37,495 nt of DNA, taken from Actinomycetota bacterium. Its GTDB lineage: Bacteria; Actinomycetota; Acidimicrobiia; Acidimicrobiales; Microtrichaceae. The notes beneath the pieces are model-generated. The model searched no databases and was not told the origin of the DNA. It saw only the letters and a list, made by a program, of their open reading frames with translations. Location: NCBI GenBank assembly GCA_005777415.1, contig SXMI01000160.1, forward strand, positions 1-37,495, written 5' to 3'. Of the stretch, positions 23,625-31,319 are shown in pieces. The position numbers and the translations under genes are program-made. Each line of letters opens with the position of its first letter. Position 1 is the first letter of the stretch.

Positions 23625-24695
23625 TCAGTCGGCGAAGGGGTCGGTACCGAACCGGCGTGACGCCGTCTCGATGGCCTCGAACTCCCGGGTCTCCGCCGGG
23701 ACGTAGACGAGTTGGGAGTCGTCGACGGGCTCGGCGTAGAACTGGGCGGCCCACCGACGGAAGGGTGTGAACGGGCCGTCGGTGTCGGCCAGCGCCGGTC
23801 GGGCGAGGAACGCCTTGTTCTGCCAGATGGGTGTGTCCTCCTGGACCTGCTTGTCGATCTCGTCGACGAATGCCTGACCGACGGTCGAGTTGACCGCGGC
23901 GTCGTCGCCGAGTTTCTTCACGGTGAACGTGAAGCGCATGTGGCAACGGTTGCGGGTGAGCGGCGTGTTGCAACCCATGAGGACGGTGTCGACGATCCCG
24001 GAGAATCGGATGACGCTGAAGCCGGGGCCGAAGGAGTCGGCGTCGATCCGTCCGTCGACGATCCCGCGGGGGGTGGGGAACTTCTGGATCGAACGCATCT
24101 TCGTCCGGGGGCCGTCGGTCTCGTAGCTCTCCAACTCGGGCACCATCTCGGTGTGGTGGACGTAGCGGAAGTGGGCCGAGTCGACCCCGTTCTCGGCCAG
24201 GTCCTGCCACGGGGCATCGATCACGTACTCGCGGGTCTCCACCGGTGTGTAGTGCTCGGGGTCGTTGAACTCGGGGACGTCCGGGATCTCCCAAGCGGGG
24301 GCGTCGCCATGCGGGTGGTACCAGGCCAGGATGATTCCGTTGCGTTCGGTCACCGGGTAGGAGGTGACGCAGGCCTTCTTGTTGGTCCGCTCCGAGTAGG
24401 GGATCAGCGTGTTGCGGCCGTCGCCGTCGAACCGCCATCCGTGGAAGGGGCAGGCGATGTCGGTGCCGTGGACGCTCCCGCCGTAGGCGAAGTGGGCGCC
24501 GAGGTGCGGGCAGAAGGCGTCGTTGACGTGGGCGCCGCCCTCCTCGTCCCGCCAGACGACGAGCTTCCGGTCGAAGTAGTCGAGGGGGGTGATGTCCCCG
24601 GGCTTCAGGTCGGCGGACCAGCAGACCTGGAACCAGCCGAAGGGGATGGGGAACGGTGAGCGGACGATCCTGCCGGCGTCATCGGTCGTGGGCAT
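23625..24695 (-). CDS. KshA-like Rieske non-heme iron oxygenase
   Basis: 356 aa from the ATG at 24695 (CGGAGG upstream); the longer frame runs into the promoter. The Rieske 2Fe-2S site is Cys62-x-His64 and Cys82-x2-His85 in CPHLGAHFAYGG...CPFHGW. The mononuclear iron site is in AENGVDSAHFRYVHH, with Asp172, His175 and His180. Organisation matches the oxygenase component of 3-ketosteroid 9alpha-hydroxylase (KshA) and relatives. The KstR-like box at 24742-24759 and the neighbouring aldolases argue for a steroid substrate, but it differs enough from mycobacterial KshA that another sterol position is possible. No reductase partner (KshB) is encoded nearby. Confidence 0.88.
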   Translation of the reverse strand: MPTTDDAGRIVRSPFPIPFGWFQVCWSADLKPGDITPLDYFDRKLVVWRDEEGGAHVNDAFCPHLGAHFAYGGSVHGTDIACPFHGWRFDGDGRNTLIPYSERTNKKACVTSYPVTERNGIILAWYHPHGDAPAWEIPDVPEFNDPEHYTPVETREYVIDAPWQDLAENGVDSAHFRYVHHTEMVPELESYETDGPRTKMRSIQKFPTPRGIVDGRIDADSFGPGFSVIRFSGIVDTVLMGCNTPLTRNRCHMRFTFTVKKLGDDAAVNSTVGQAFVDEIDKQVQEDTPIWQNKAFLARPALADTDGPFTPFRRWAAQFYAEPVDDSQLVYVPAETREFEAIETASRRFGTDPFAD

Positions 24696-24741
24696 GCGAA
24701 CCTCCGGGCGGCTGGCGGCGGCTGCCGGCCAGACCAATCGA

Positions 24742-24759
24742 ACTAGAACACGTTCCAGT
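24742..24759 (-). promoter_or_regulatory. KstR-like operator upstream of Rieske oxygenase
   Basis: On the plus strand ACTAGAACACGTTCCAGT; its core at 24744-24757 matches TnnAACnnGTTnnA exactly. Read on the minus strand it equals the site at 19542-19559 apart from one central base. It lies 47 bases upstream of the oxygenase ATG, as expected for a repressor site. Confidence 0.82.
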
Positions 24760-24885
24760 CTAGCTGAGGGTCGCTGCGGCGGCGAGGGGTGGGCGCCCCT
24801 GTCGTCCGGAGTTTCCCCGATGCGGCGCAGCGGGGCCGCCGGCAGAGGGTTCCGGACAGCGGGCGGCGCGTGGCGGTCGGAGCGG

Positions 24886-24891
24886 TAGGGT
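24886..24891 (+). promoter_or_regulatory. -10 element TAGGGT, leaderless promoter of lipoprotein gene
   Basis: TAGGGT is followed after seven bases by the GTG at 24899, so the transcript would begin at or next to the start codon. The same arrangement is seen before the MFS and dienoyl-CoA isomerase genes. Confidence 0.5.
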
Positions 24892-24898
24892 CCGCGTC

Positions 24899-25471
24899 GT
24901 GTCCTTCCCAGCCACGACCCCCGGACGGAGGTCCGAATCCGTCTGTGCCAGACCGTCCCGTTTTTCGGGACGCAACGGGCCGACTGGTTGGGTGGAACTT
25001 GCCAGACCGTCCCGTTTTTCGGGACGGGGCGGTCTGGTGGTGGTGGCGGTGGCAGTGGTCCTCCTGCTCGTCGGGTGCTCGTCCACCGATGATCCGGCTC
25101 CCTCAGCGGCCCCGGACTCGTCATCCACTGTTCTTCCGGCGGCGACCCCCGGTGCGGAGCCCTCGGGGACCAGCGAGTTCTGCCAGCGGGCCGAGTCCTT
25201 CAACCAGGTCCTCGCCAGCGTCGACGCCAACTCGATTGAGTCCTTCGACGTCATCGCTTCGGAGGTCGCCGGCCTGTCGGCGGCCGCCCCCGCCGAGATC
25301 GCCGGCGATCTGGCCACGATGAGCGGGTACTGGAACGAGCTGGCCGCCGTCGACACCGACGACCCCGCGCAGGTCGGTCAGCTGACCCAGCGGAACGACG
25401 ACGTGGTCACCGCCGGCCAGCGCGTCACGGCCTATCTGGTCGACGAGTGTGGGATCACCCCGGTCGAGTGA
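24899..25471 (+). CDS. Putative lipoprotein with repeat-derived N-terminus
   Basis: 190 aa from the GTG at 24899. A hydrophobic run ending in the lipobox LLLVGC (VVVAVAVVLLLVGCSS) marks a lipoprotein signal; the Ser/Pro/Ala-rich linker and a helical ~110-residue domain follow, with Cys residues near both ends (EFCQRA and VDECGITP). Oddly the ~45 residues before the hydrophobic run contain ARPSRFSGR twice, encoded by two copies of a palindromic repeat. Either these form an unusually long basic n-region, or translation starts at a GTG near 25036 and the repeats are an upstream region. The -10 box favours 24899. Function unknown; the stop overlaps the phosphatase start (GTGA). Confidence 0.72.
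   Translation: MSFPATTPGRRSESVCARPSRFSGRNGPTGWVELARPSRFSGRGGLVVVAVAVVLLLVGCSSTDDPAPSAAPDSSSTVLPAATPGAEPSGTSEFCQRAESFNQVLASVDANSIESFDVIASEVAGLSAAAPAEIAGDLATMSGYWNELAAVDTDDPAQVGQLTQRNDDVVTAGQRVTAYLVDECGITPVE
24946..25036 (+). repeat. Two 27-bp hairpin repeats in frame within the lipoprotein gene
   Basis: Identical 27-base copies at 24946-24972 and 25000-25026, offset by 54 bases. Each holds the perfect stem GTCCCG-TTTTT-CGGGAC. The second copy extends outward: CCAGACCG (25002-25009) pairs with CGGTCTGG (25029-25036) with a five-base bulge, making a long cruciform-capable element. The copies keep the reading frame. They look like a dispersed intergenic palindromic repeat; no other copy is seen in the window. 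Confidence 0.85.
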
Positions 25472-26166
25472 GCGGCGCACCCGAGGCCGAGGATCACCCG
25501 GAGGGCATCCCCCAGCGGCCGTGGGCGCCGCCCGCCGATGCGACGACGATCCTGTTGGTCCGCCACGGGGCGACCATGCCCGAGCATCCCGATCGGCCCC
25601 ACCCGTTCCTCGACGGTCAGGGTGACCCCGACCTGGCGCCCGAGGGACGGGATCAGGCCGAGGCGGTCGGCCGCCGGCTCGCCGCCGAGCACGCTGCGGG
25701 CATCGGGTTCTCCGGCGTGACGGTCACCAACCTCCGTCGGACCCACCAGACCGCGGCCCCGCTGCTCCGGGCGACCGGCTTGCCCGTGACCGAGATCGCC
25801 GAGCTGCGCGAGGTCCACCTGGGGGAGTGGGAGGGCCGGTTCCGCCAGCGGGTGGCCGATGGCGACCCGCTGTTCGCCGAAGCGCTCCGGGCCCAGCGGT
25901 GGGACGTCATCCCGGGCGCGGAGCCGGCCGCGGCCTTCGAGGCCCGGGTCCGGGCCGGGATCGGCCGGATCGTGGCCGCTCACCCCGGTGGTCGGGTCGT
26001 CGCCGTGGTGCACGGCGGGGTGATCGGCCAGGTGATGTCCACCGCCACCGGCGCAGGTGTCTTCGAGTTCTCGGCCGCGGACAACGGATCGATCAGCGAA
26101 CTCGTCGTCGTCGCCGACGGTGGCTGGCGGGTCCGGCGGTTCAACGACACGGCCCATCTGAGCTGA
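25468..26166 (+). CDS. Histidine phosphatase superfamily (phosphoglycerate mutase-like) protein
   Basis: 232 aa from the GTG at 25468 (GTGA overlap with the lipoprotein gene); an earlier GTG at 25447 is less likely. The phosphate pocket LVRHGAT is near residues 30-36; TNLRRTHQTA supplies the second arginine, ELREVHLGEWEG the conserved acid region, and VVAVVHGGVI the second catalytic histidine. Size and motifs fit a cofactor-independent-type phosphatase/acid phosphatase branch and not a glycolytic mutase. Substrate unknown. It ends about 100 bases before a convergent esterase gene. Confidence 0.9.
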   Translation: MSGAPEAEDHPEGIPQRPWAPPADATTILLVRHGATMPEHPDRPHPFLDGQGDPDLAPEGRDQAEAVGRRLAAEHAAGIGFSGVTVTNLRRTHQTAAPLLRATGLPVTEIAELREVHLGEWEGRFRQRVADGDPLFAEALRAQRWDVIPGAEPAAAFEARVRAGIGRIVAAHPGGRVVAVVHGGVIGQVMSTATGAGVFEFSAADNGSISELVVVADGGWRVRRFNDTAHLS

Positions 26167-26194
26167 ACCCGCGTCGTCCGGTTCTCCGGCTCCA

Positions 26195-26218
26195 GCGCGC
26201 GACACGTAGGCCGCGCGC
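26195..26218. terminator. Stem-loop between convergent genes
   Basis: GCGCGCG (26195-26201) pairs perfectly with CGCGCGC (26212-26218) around a ten-base loop, between the phosphatase stop and the convergent esterase stop. No T-tract is present; a bidirectional terminator is possible. Confidence 0.35.
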
Positions 26219-26263
26219 GACCCCTATATCGGTGCTGGGTGCGGTCGGGGGTGCCGGGTGCGG

Positions 26264-27409
26264 TCAGGCGCTGGCAGTCTCGGCAGCACGGGATGCGATC
26301 CCGGCGGTCCGCCGGGCCTCCCGCAGGAAGTTCCGGTCCACGCCCGAGATCGTGAACCCGAACGACAGCCCGGACCCCGGGTCCGCCCAGGCGATCTGAC
26401 CGGCGGCGCCGTTGTGGCCGAACGCCCGGGCCGACACGCCATGTCCCATGCCCCGCAACGACGACATGCCGTCGTCCCCGGCCACCACCAGCCCCAGTGT
26501 GCGGTTGCTCGGGATCCCCGTCAGCGGCACCGGGTGGGTGCAGCGCACGTGCTGGGTCCCGTCGTCCAGGACCTGCGGGTCCCACATCCCGTCGGGGTTG
26601 TGGAGCAGGGCCTGGTAGAGCAGCGCCAGGTCGGCGGCAGTCCCCAGTCCACCACCACCCGGAACGCCCACCGTCCGGTGCCTCGGGTCGTTGAAGGCGA
26701 GCAGTACATCGGGAGTGATCTCGCCCAGCGGCAGGTCGGCGGTCCCGAACAGTTCCACGAGCTCGGCCTCGGTCGGCAGCTCACCCACCGACACCAGCTC
26801 GGCCACGTCGTCGGCCTCCTCGGCACCCAGCCCGAGCAGGAACGTCGGCAGCGCCAGCGGTTCGGTGATCCGCTCGCGCACCACGGCCCGGAAGTCGCGC
26901 CCCGTGACCGTCTCGATCATCTCGGCGGCCACCCAGTGGGCCGAGGTTGCGTGGTACTCGAACTGCTCGCCGGGCTCCCAGCTGAGCCGCCAGCGCTCCA
27001 TGGCCCGGAGCCGCTCACTGCGGTCCGACCACGTGGGCGGGCCCAGGGGCGCGTACGGGAACCCGCCGGTGTGGGTCAGCACGTGCTCGAGCGTGAGCCG
27101 CTGGACCGCATCGGCCGACCTGCCCGCCGAGCCGAACGATGGCAGCAACTCCACGACCCGGGTGTCGGGGCCCAGCAGCCCCTCTCCGATCAGCTGCCAC
27201 ACCGTGGCCGCGATCCAGGCCTTCGTGCACGAGAAGAGCGAGAACCTCGTCGAGTCCGTGGCGGTCCCGAACGCCTCGAACGCCAGGAGCTCACCGTCGC
27301 GGGCGAGCGCGAACTGCGCTGCGGGGGCCAGACCGTCGTCGACCTCGCGGCGGATCCGGTCCCGAAGTTCCTGCAGGGCGGTCGGGTCGAGTCCACTGCC
27401 GGTGCTCAC
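26264..27409 (-). CDS. Class C beta-lactamase-like serine hydrolase/esterase
   Basis: 381 aa from the GTG at 27409, chosen because TACCGT lies seven bases upstream (leaderless pattern); GTG 27433 is an in-frame alternative. The SxxK nucleophile motif is SCTK in SLFSCTKAW, the YxN-type tyrosine is in FEYHATSAHW, and the third motif appears as GHNGAAG. No signal peptide is visible, so a cytoplasmic esterase of the EstB/LactB type is likelier than an antibiotic-resistance enzyme. Such carboxylesterases often accompany lipid and sterol catabolic genes in actinobacteria. Divergent from the SDR gene. Confidence 0.9.
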   Translation of the reverse strand: MSTGSGLDPTALQELRDRIRREVDDGLAPAAQFALARDGELLAFEAFGTATDSTRFSLFSCTKAWIAATVWQLIGEGLLGPDTRVVELLPSFGSAGRSADAVQRLTLEHVLTHTGGFPYAPLGPPTWSDRSERLRAMERWRLSWEPGEQFEYHATSAHWVAAEMIETVTGRDFRAVVRERITEPLALPTFLLGLGAEEADDVAELVSVGELPTEAELVELFGTADLPLGEITPDVLLAFNDPRHRTVGVPGGGGLGTAADLALLYQALLHNPDGMWDPQVLDDGTQHVRCTHPVPLTGIPSNRTLGLVVAGDDGMSSLRGMGHGVSARAFGHNGAAGQIAWADPGSGLSFGFTISGVDRNFLREARRTAGIASRAAETASA

Positions 27410-27416
27410 CTCGGGG

Positions 27417-27439
27417 ACGGTAGTCGCGACCACTACGCT
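27417..27439. promoter_or_regulatory. Overlapping divergent promoters of esterase and SDR genes
   Basis: Minus-strand TACCGT (27417-27422) serves the esterase; plus-strand TACGCT (27434-27439) serves the SDR. The two -10 boxes are eleven bases apart, so each promoter's -35 region overlaps the other's -10 and simultaneous use would be hindered. Confidence 0.45.
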
Positions 27440-27492
27440 GCGGCCCCGTCGTCGCCCGGGTGGCCGGGCCGCACGTCCCCCGGGAGGCACCC

Positions 27493-28248
27493 GTGTTCGA
27501 CCTGACCGATCGCGTCGTCGTGGTCACCGGCGGCAACGCCGGGATCGGCCTGGGCATGTCCCGGGCGCTCGTCGGCGCCGGGGCGACGGTGGTGGTGTGG
27601 GGTCGTCGGGCCGACCGCAACGCCTCGGCGGTCGACGAACTGCGGGCGCTGGGTGGGCTCGCCGGGTCGGTCGAGGTCGACGTGGCCGACGAGGAGCAGG
27701 TCGACGCCGCGACGGCGGTGACCCTGGAGCGGTTCGGTCGCATCGACACGATGATTGCGAACGCCGGAATCGGAGGCGCCGCACCGTTCACCGAGCAGAC
27801 GCTCGAGGGCTGGCGCCGGATCCTGTCGGTCAACCTCGACGGCGCCTTCCTGTGCTTCCGGGCGGCGGCCCGGCACATGGTCGAGCGAGGCGACGGGGGC
27901 GCGTTGATCGGTGTGTCGTCGACCAGCGCCATCCACGGCGCCCCGGCCAACCAGGCGTACTCGGTGTCCAAGACCGGGGTGCTGTCGCTCGTCAGGGGCC
28001 TGGCGGTCGAGCTGGCCCGTCACGGGATCCGGGCCAACTCGCTCGTGCCGGGATGGACCGAGACCGACCTGACCGCGCCGTTGCTGGGCTGGGAGAAGTT
28101 CGTGGACGCCACGACCGCCCGCACGCCCGTGCGCCGCTGGGGGACCCCCGACGACTTCGGCGCGGCCGCCGTGTTCCTGTCCGACCCGACGCTGACCTTC
28201 CACACCGGCGACTGCGTCGTGGTCGACGGCGGCTACACCGTCTTCTGA
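27493..28248 (+). CDS. Short-chain dehydrogenase/reductase
   Basis: 251 aa, GTG start with GGGAGG upstream. Classical SDR: cofactor motif TGGNAGIG near residues 13-20, ANAGIGG, catalytic serine in GVSSTSA, and the YSVSK motif supplying Tyr and Lys. WGRR after the second strand suggests NADP preference. It lacks the long insertion of the mycofactocin-coupled type found at 13608, so it is an ordinary NAD(P)-dependent enzyme. Substrate not predictable; proximity to esterase and transporter genes does not define a pathway. Confidence 0.92.
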   Translation: MFDLTDRVVVVTGGNAGIGLGMSRALVGAGATVVVWGRRADRNASAVDELRALGGLAGSVEVDVADEEQVDAATAVTLERFGRIDTMIANAGIGGAAPFTEQTLEGWRRILSVNLDGAFLCFRAAARHMVERGDGGALIGVSSTSAIHGAPANQAYSVSKTGVLSLVRGLAVELARHGIRANSLVPGWTETDLTAPLLGWEKFVDATTARTPVRRWGTPDDFGAAAVFLSDPTLTFHTGDCVVVDGGYTVF

Positions 28249-28351
28249 TCCGGAGGTGTTCGGACCCGCAGGAACTGCACGCGTTGCTGACGTTCAGATC
28301 CGGCTCGACCGCCCGTCACCCACCGAACAACTGCTGGACACGGGCCGCACG

Positions 28352-28357
28352 TAGGGT
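28352..28357 (+). promoter_or_regulatory. -10 element TAGGGT for MFS transporter gene
   Basis: TAGGGT is followed by eight bases and the GTG at 28366, indicating a leaderless mRNA. No clear -35 is seen at the usual distance. Confidence 0.45.
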
Positions 28358-28365
28358 CACCCGTC

Positions 28366-29754
28366 GTGAGTCGGCTCGACACGATGCTCGACGAGGCAAC
28401 CATGTCCCGCCTCCACTGGCGGGTGTGGCTGCTGTCGGCGACCGGCATCATGCTCGACGGGTTCGACTTCTTCATCATCGGCGTGGCCACGCCGCTGATC
28501 GCCGAGGACCTGGGTGCGTCGCCCACCGAGATCGGTCTCGTCTCCTCGGCCGCCGTGGTTGGAGCGATCTTCGGTGCATTCGGGCTCGGTCGGCTCACCG
28601 ACCGCATCGGTCGCAAGCTGGCGTTCCGACTGGATCTGGGATTGTTCGTCGTGTTTGCGCTGCTGTCGGGTGTGGCGTGGAGCATCCCCGTGCTCGTCGC
28701 ATTCAGGTTCATCCTCGGGGTCGGGGTGGGTGCCGACTACCCGATCAGCGCGTCGTACGTCTCCGAGATCGCGCCTGCTCGGCTCCGTGTCCGACTGCTC
28801 GTGGGTGCGTTCGCGTTCCAGGCCGTGGGCCAGGTGCTCGGAGCGCTCGTCGGGCTGCTCATCCTGGTGACCACCGAGTCGGTGGGTTCCTGGCGCTTGA
28901 TGCTCGCCTTCGGTGCGGTGCCGGCGCTCCTGATCGTGGTCCTGCGGCGTGGCGTACCCGAGAGCCCTCGCTGGTTGGCCAGCCAAGGACAGCACGAGGA
29001 GGCGGCGCTCGTCGTCGGGTCGTTCCTCGGTCACCCTGTCGACGTCGCCGTGCTGGAGGAGGCCGAGGCCGAGGGCTCTGCGCCGGCGGCGTCGATCCGT
29101 GAGCTGTTCCGGAGCGGCCTCCGAAGGTTGACGGCCCTCACCACCATTCCGTGGTTCCTGATGGACGTCGCCACCTACGGGGTGGGGGTGTTCACCCCGA
29201 CGATCCTCGCTGCGCTCGCGATCAAGGGGAACGGGACGTTCCTGTCCGATGACATCGCCTCGACGCAGGGTGCCGTGGTCATCGACCTCTTCCTGATCGT
29301 CGGGTTCGCTCTGGCGATCGTCCTCGTCACCCGGTTCCGCCACACGAGCATGCAGATCGTCGGCTTCGGTCTGATGGCCGTCGGGTTGGCGGCGCTCGCC
29401 GTCTCGACCGGACTGCCCGGCGGTGGCGACCAGCACCTGCTCCTGGTCTTCGGTGGATTCATCCTGTTCAACGTGGCCATGAACGCCGGACCGAACTCCA
29501 CGACGTTCCTGCTCCCGGCCGAGGTGTTCCCGACACGGGTCCGGGCCACCGGCCACGGCGTCGCCACGGCCGCCGGGAAGTTCGGTGCGGCGGTCGGGGT
29601 GTTCCTCTTCCCGATCGTGCAGGCCGACCTGGGCCTGCCGGTGCTGCTGCTCGTCGTCGCCGGGGGGTGCGTGGTCGCTGCCGTTGTCACCGCCGTGGCC
29701 CGGGTCGGCGTCGGTGCTGCCGACGGGGTCTTCGCCGGCCAGTCCCCACCCTGA
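28366..29754 (+). CDS. MFS transporter, sugar/metabolite porter type
   Basis: 462 aa, GTG start. Twelve transmembrane helices can be traced. The first helix contains LDGFDFFIIG, loop 2-3 has the MFS signature GRLTDRIGRKLAF, and helix 4 the GVGVGADYPISASYVSEIAP stretch followed by RLRVRLL, as in the sugar porter and phosphate:proton symporter branches. The C-terminal half repeats EVFPTRVRATGHG. Substrate is uncertain: organic acids, phosphate or sugars are all possible. A central cytoplasmic loop (~200-250) is acidic and Ala-rich. Single-gene unit with its own promoter. Confidence 0.92.
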   Translation: MSRLDTMLDEATMSRLHWRVWLLSATGIMLDGFDFFIIGVATPLIAEDLGASPTEIGLVSSAAVVGAIFGAFGLGRLTDRIGRKLAFRLDLGLFVVFALLSGVAWSIPVLVAFRFILGVGVGADYPISASYVSEIAPARLRVRLLVGAFAFQAVGQVLGALVGLLILVTTESVGSWRLMLAFGAVPALLIVVLRRGVPESPRWLASQGQHEEAALVVGSFLGHPVDVAVLEEAEAEGSAPAASIRELFRSGLRRLTALTTIPWFLMDVATYGVGVFTPTILAALAIKGNGTFLSDDIASTQGAVVIDLFLIVGFALAIVLVTRFRHTSMQIVGFGLMAVGLAALAVSTGLPGGGDQHLLLVFGGFILFNVAMNAGPNSTTFLLPAEVFPTRVRATGHGVATAAGKFGAAVGVFLFPIVQADLGLPVLLLVVAGGCVVAAVVTAVARVGVGAADGVFAGQSPP

Positions 29755-29882
29755 GGGGCCGGACCGGGACGGCGTCGTCGGGGTCGACCCGGACGAGGGT
29801 CGGGCCTTCGGCTCGGGTAGGGTCTGGCGAGTGGCGACACCTGCCGTCGCCGAGTCCGACCGAACCTCCGAGGGGAGTCGAC

Positions 29883-30074
29883 ATGAAGGTGGTCGTGAAC
29901 TTCGACCTGTGCGAGTCCAACGCCGTGTGCATGGGGATCGCACCCGAGGTCTTCGAGGTGCGGGACGACGACTTCCTCTACGTGCTCCAGGAGGAGCCGG
30001 CCGAGGAGCTGCGCGGGAAGGTCGAGGAGGCCGCCCGCCGCTGCCCCAAGCAGGCCATCACGGTCGAGGACTGA
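29883..30074 (+). CDS. 3Fe-4S-type ferredoxin, P450-associated kind
   Basis: 63 aa, ATG start with GGGGAG upstream. Cysteines in DLCESNAVC and RRCPKQAI give the C-x5-C...CP pattern of small 3Fe-4S ferredoxins; position 13 is Ser in the motif where 4Fe-4S forms have Cys. These proteins carry single electrons to cytochrome P450s. A reductase gene follows 48 bases downstream, forming a redox pair, yet no P450 is encoded in the window. TAGGGT at 29818-29823 is a likely -10, giving a leader of about 50 bases. Confidence 0.92.
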   Translation: MKVVVNFDLCESNAVCMGIAPEVFEVRDDDFLYVLQEEPAEELRGKVEEAARRCPKQAITVED

Positions 30075-30122
30075 GTCCGGGCCCCGGTTCGGACCGGCGT
30101 CATCGAGGGCAGGGGGGTCACG

Positions 30123-31319
30123 GTGCCACCGATCGTCGTGGTCGGCGCGTCGCTGGCCGGGTTGAGTGCCGTCGATGCCGTCCGGAGTGGCGGCCACGAC
30201 GGTGACGTCGTCGTCCTCGAGGCCGCAGCGGCGCTCCCGAGCGATCGGCCGCCCCTGTCCAAGCAGGTGCTCGCCGGCACGATGGAACCGTCGGCGGCCC
30301 ACCAGCCGCTCGCCGGGCGGCTCGACGAGCTCGCCGTCGACCTGCGCCTCGGCCTCCGGGTGGATCACGTCGACGTCGCCGGGCTCCGCCTCGACCTGTC
30401 CGACGGTTCGTCGCTCTCGGCGTCCGGGCTGGTCGTGGCCACGGGCGCCAGTCCGCGGACCCTTCCCGGCCCGCCGCTCGCCGGGGTCCACGTGGTCCGC
30501 ACCCTGGACGACTCGCTCGCGCTCCGCCGCGACCTGGATGCCGGTCCCGATCGGGTCGCCGTGATCGGCGCCGGGTTCATCGGCGCCGAGGTGGCGGCGA
30601 CCTGCCGGGGCCTGGGCCTCGAGGTCACGCTCATCGAGGCGGCACCCGCTCCCATGGTCCGGGTCCTCCCCGAGGCCGTGGGCGCGTTCGTCGCCGACCT
30701 CCACCGGGCCCACGGGGTCGACGTCCGGCTGGGGGTGGGCGTGGAGGGGCTCGTCGCCGACGGCGACCGGGTCCGGGGCGTGGCGCTGGCCGACGGCACC
30801 ACCGTCGACGCCTCGGTCGTCGTCGTCGGGATCGGCGTGGCGCCCGACGTGGCCTGGCTGGAGGGCTCGGGTGTCCCGGTCGGCAACGGGGTGACCTGTG
30901 ACGAGACCTGCCTGGCGGCGCCGGGCGTGGTCGCGGCCGGTGACGTCGCCGAGTGGTTCAACCCCCACTTCGGCGAGCGCATGCGGGTCGAGCAGTGGGA
31001 GCACGCCATCGAACACGGTGCCGCCGCCGGTCGCCGTCTGCTCGCCGGCGACGGGCCGGGCGAGCCCTTCGGAAGCGTCCCGTGGTTCTGGTCCGACCAG
31101 TACGACCGCAAGCTGCAGCTGGCCGGCCGACCGGCGGCGACCGATGAGGTCCACGTGCTCGAGGGTTCGCTCGAGGAGCAGCGGTTCGTGGCCGCCTTCC
31201 GGCGGGGCGAACGCTGCACGGGCGTGCTGGGGGTCAACCGGCCGCGTCACGTCGTGCAGGCCCGGATGCGCCTGACCGAGTCGCTGGACTGGGCGCCGAT
31301 CGAGGAACTGCTGTCGTGA
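30123..31319 (+). CDS. NAD(P)H-ferredoxin reductase, FAD-dependent
   Basis: 398 aa, GTG start. FAD motif VVVGASLAGLSAVDA at the N-terminus, DRPPLSKQVL, VVATGASPRTLPG, the NAD-binding motif VIGAGFIGAEVAAT near 155-167, and the second FAD contact VVAAGDVAEW. A C-terminal reductase domain includes VPWFWSDQYDRKLQLAG. This is the putidaredoxin reductase/rubredoxin reductase layout. It should pass electrons from NAD(P)H to the ferredoxin encoded just upstream. Its stop overlaps the YhhN-type gene by four bases. Confidence 0.94.
   Translation: MPPIVVVGASLAGLSAVDAVRSGGHDGDVVVLEAAAALPSDRPPLSKQVLAGTMEPSAAHQPLAGRLDELAVDLRLGLRVDHVDVAGLRLDLSDGSSLSASGLVVATGASPRTLPGPPLAGVHVVRTLDDSLALRRDLDAGPDRVAVIGAGFIGAEVAATCRGLGLEVTLIEAAPAPMVRVLPEAVGAFVADLHRAHGVDVRLGVGVEGLVADGDRVRGVALADGTTVDASVVVVGIGVAPDVAWLEGSGVPVGNGVTCDETCLAAPGVVAAGDVAEWFNPHFGERMRVEQWEHAIEHGAAAGRRLLAGDGPGEPFGSVPWFWSDQYDRKLQLAGRPAATDEVHVLEGSLEEQRFVAAFRRGERCTGVLGVNRPRHVVQARMRLTESLDWAPIEELLS

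Noticed and set aside
24696..25124. N-terminal extension of the Rieske oxygenase frame
   Set aside because: It runs through the KstR-like operator and the palindromic repeats; the ATG at 24695 has a good ribosome binding site and begins the conserved protein.
27330..27342. Partial match GCCAGACCGTC to the palindromic repeat
   Set aside because: Only eleven bases, inside the esterase coding region and without the hairpin; probably chance.
28254..28332. Inverted repeat AGGTGTTCGG / CCGAACAACT upstream of the MFS gene
   Set aside because: One mismatch and 59 bases between the arms; too weak to call an operator or terminator without comparative data.
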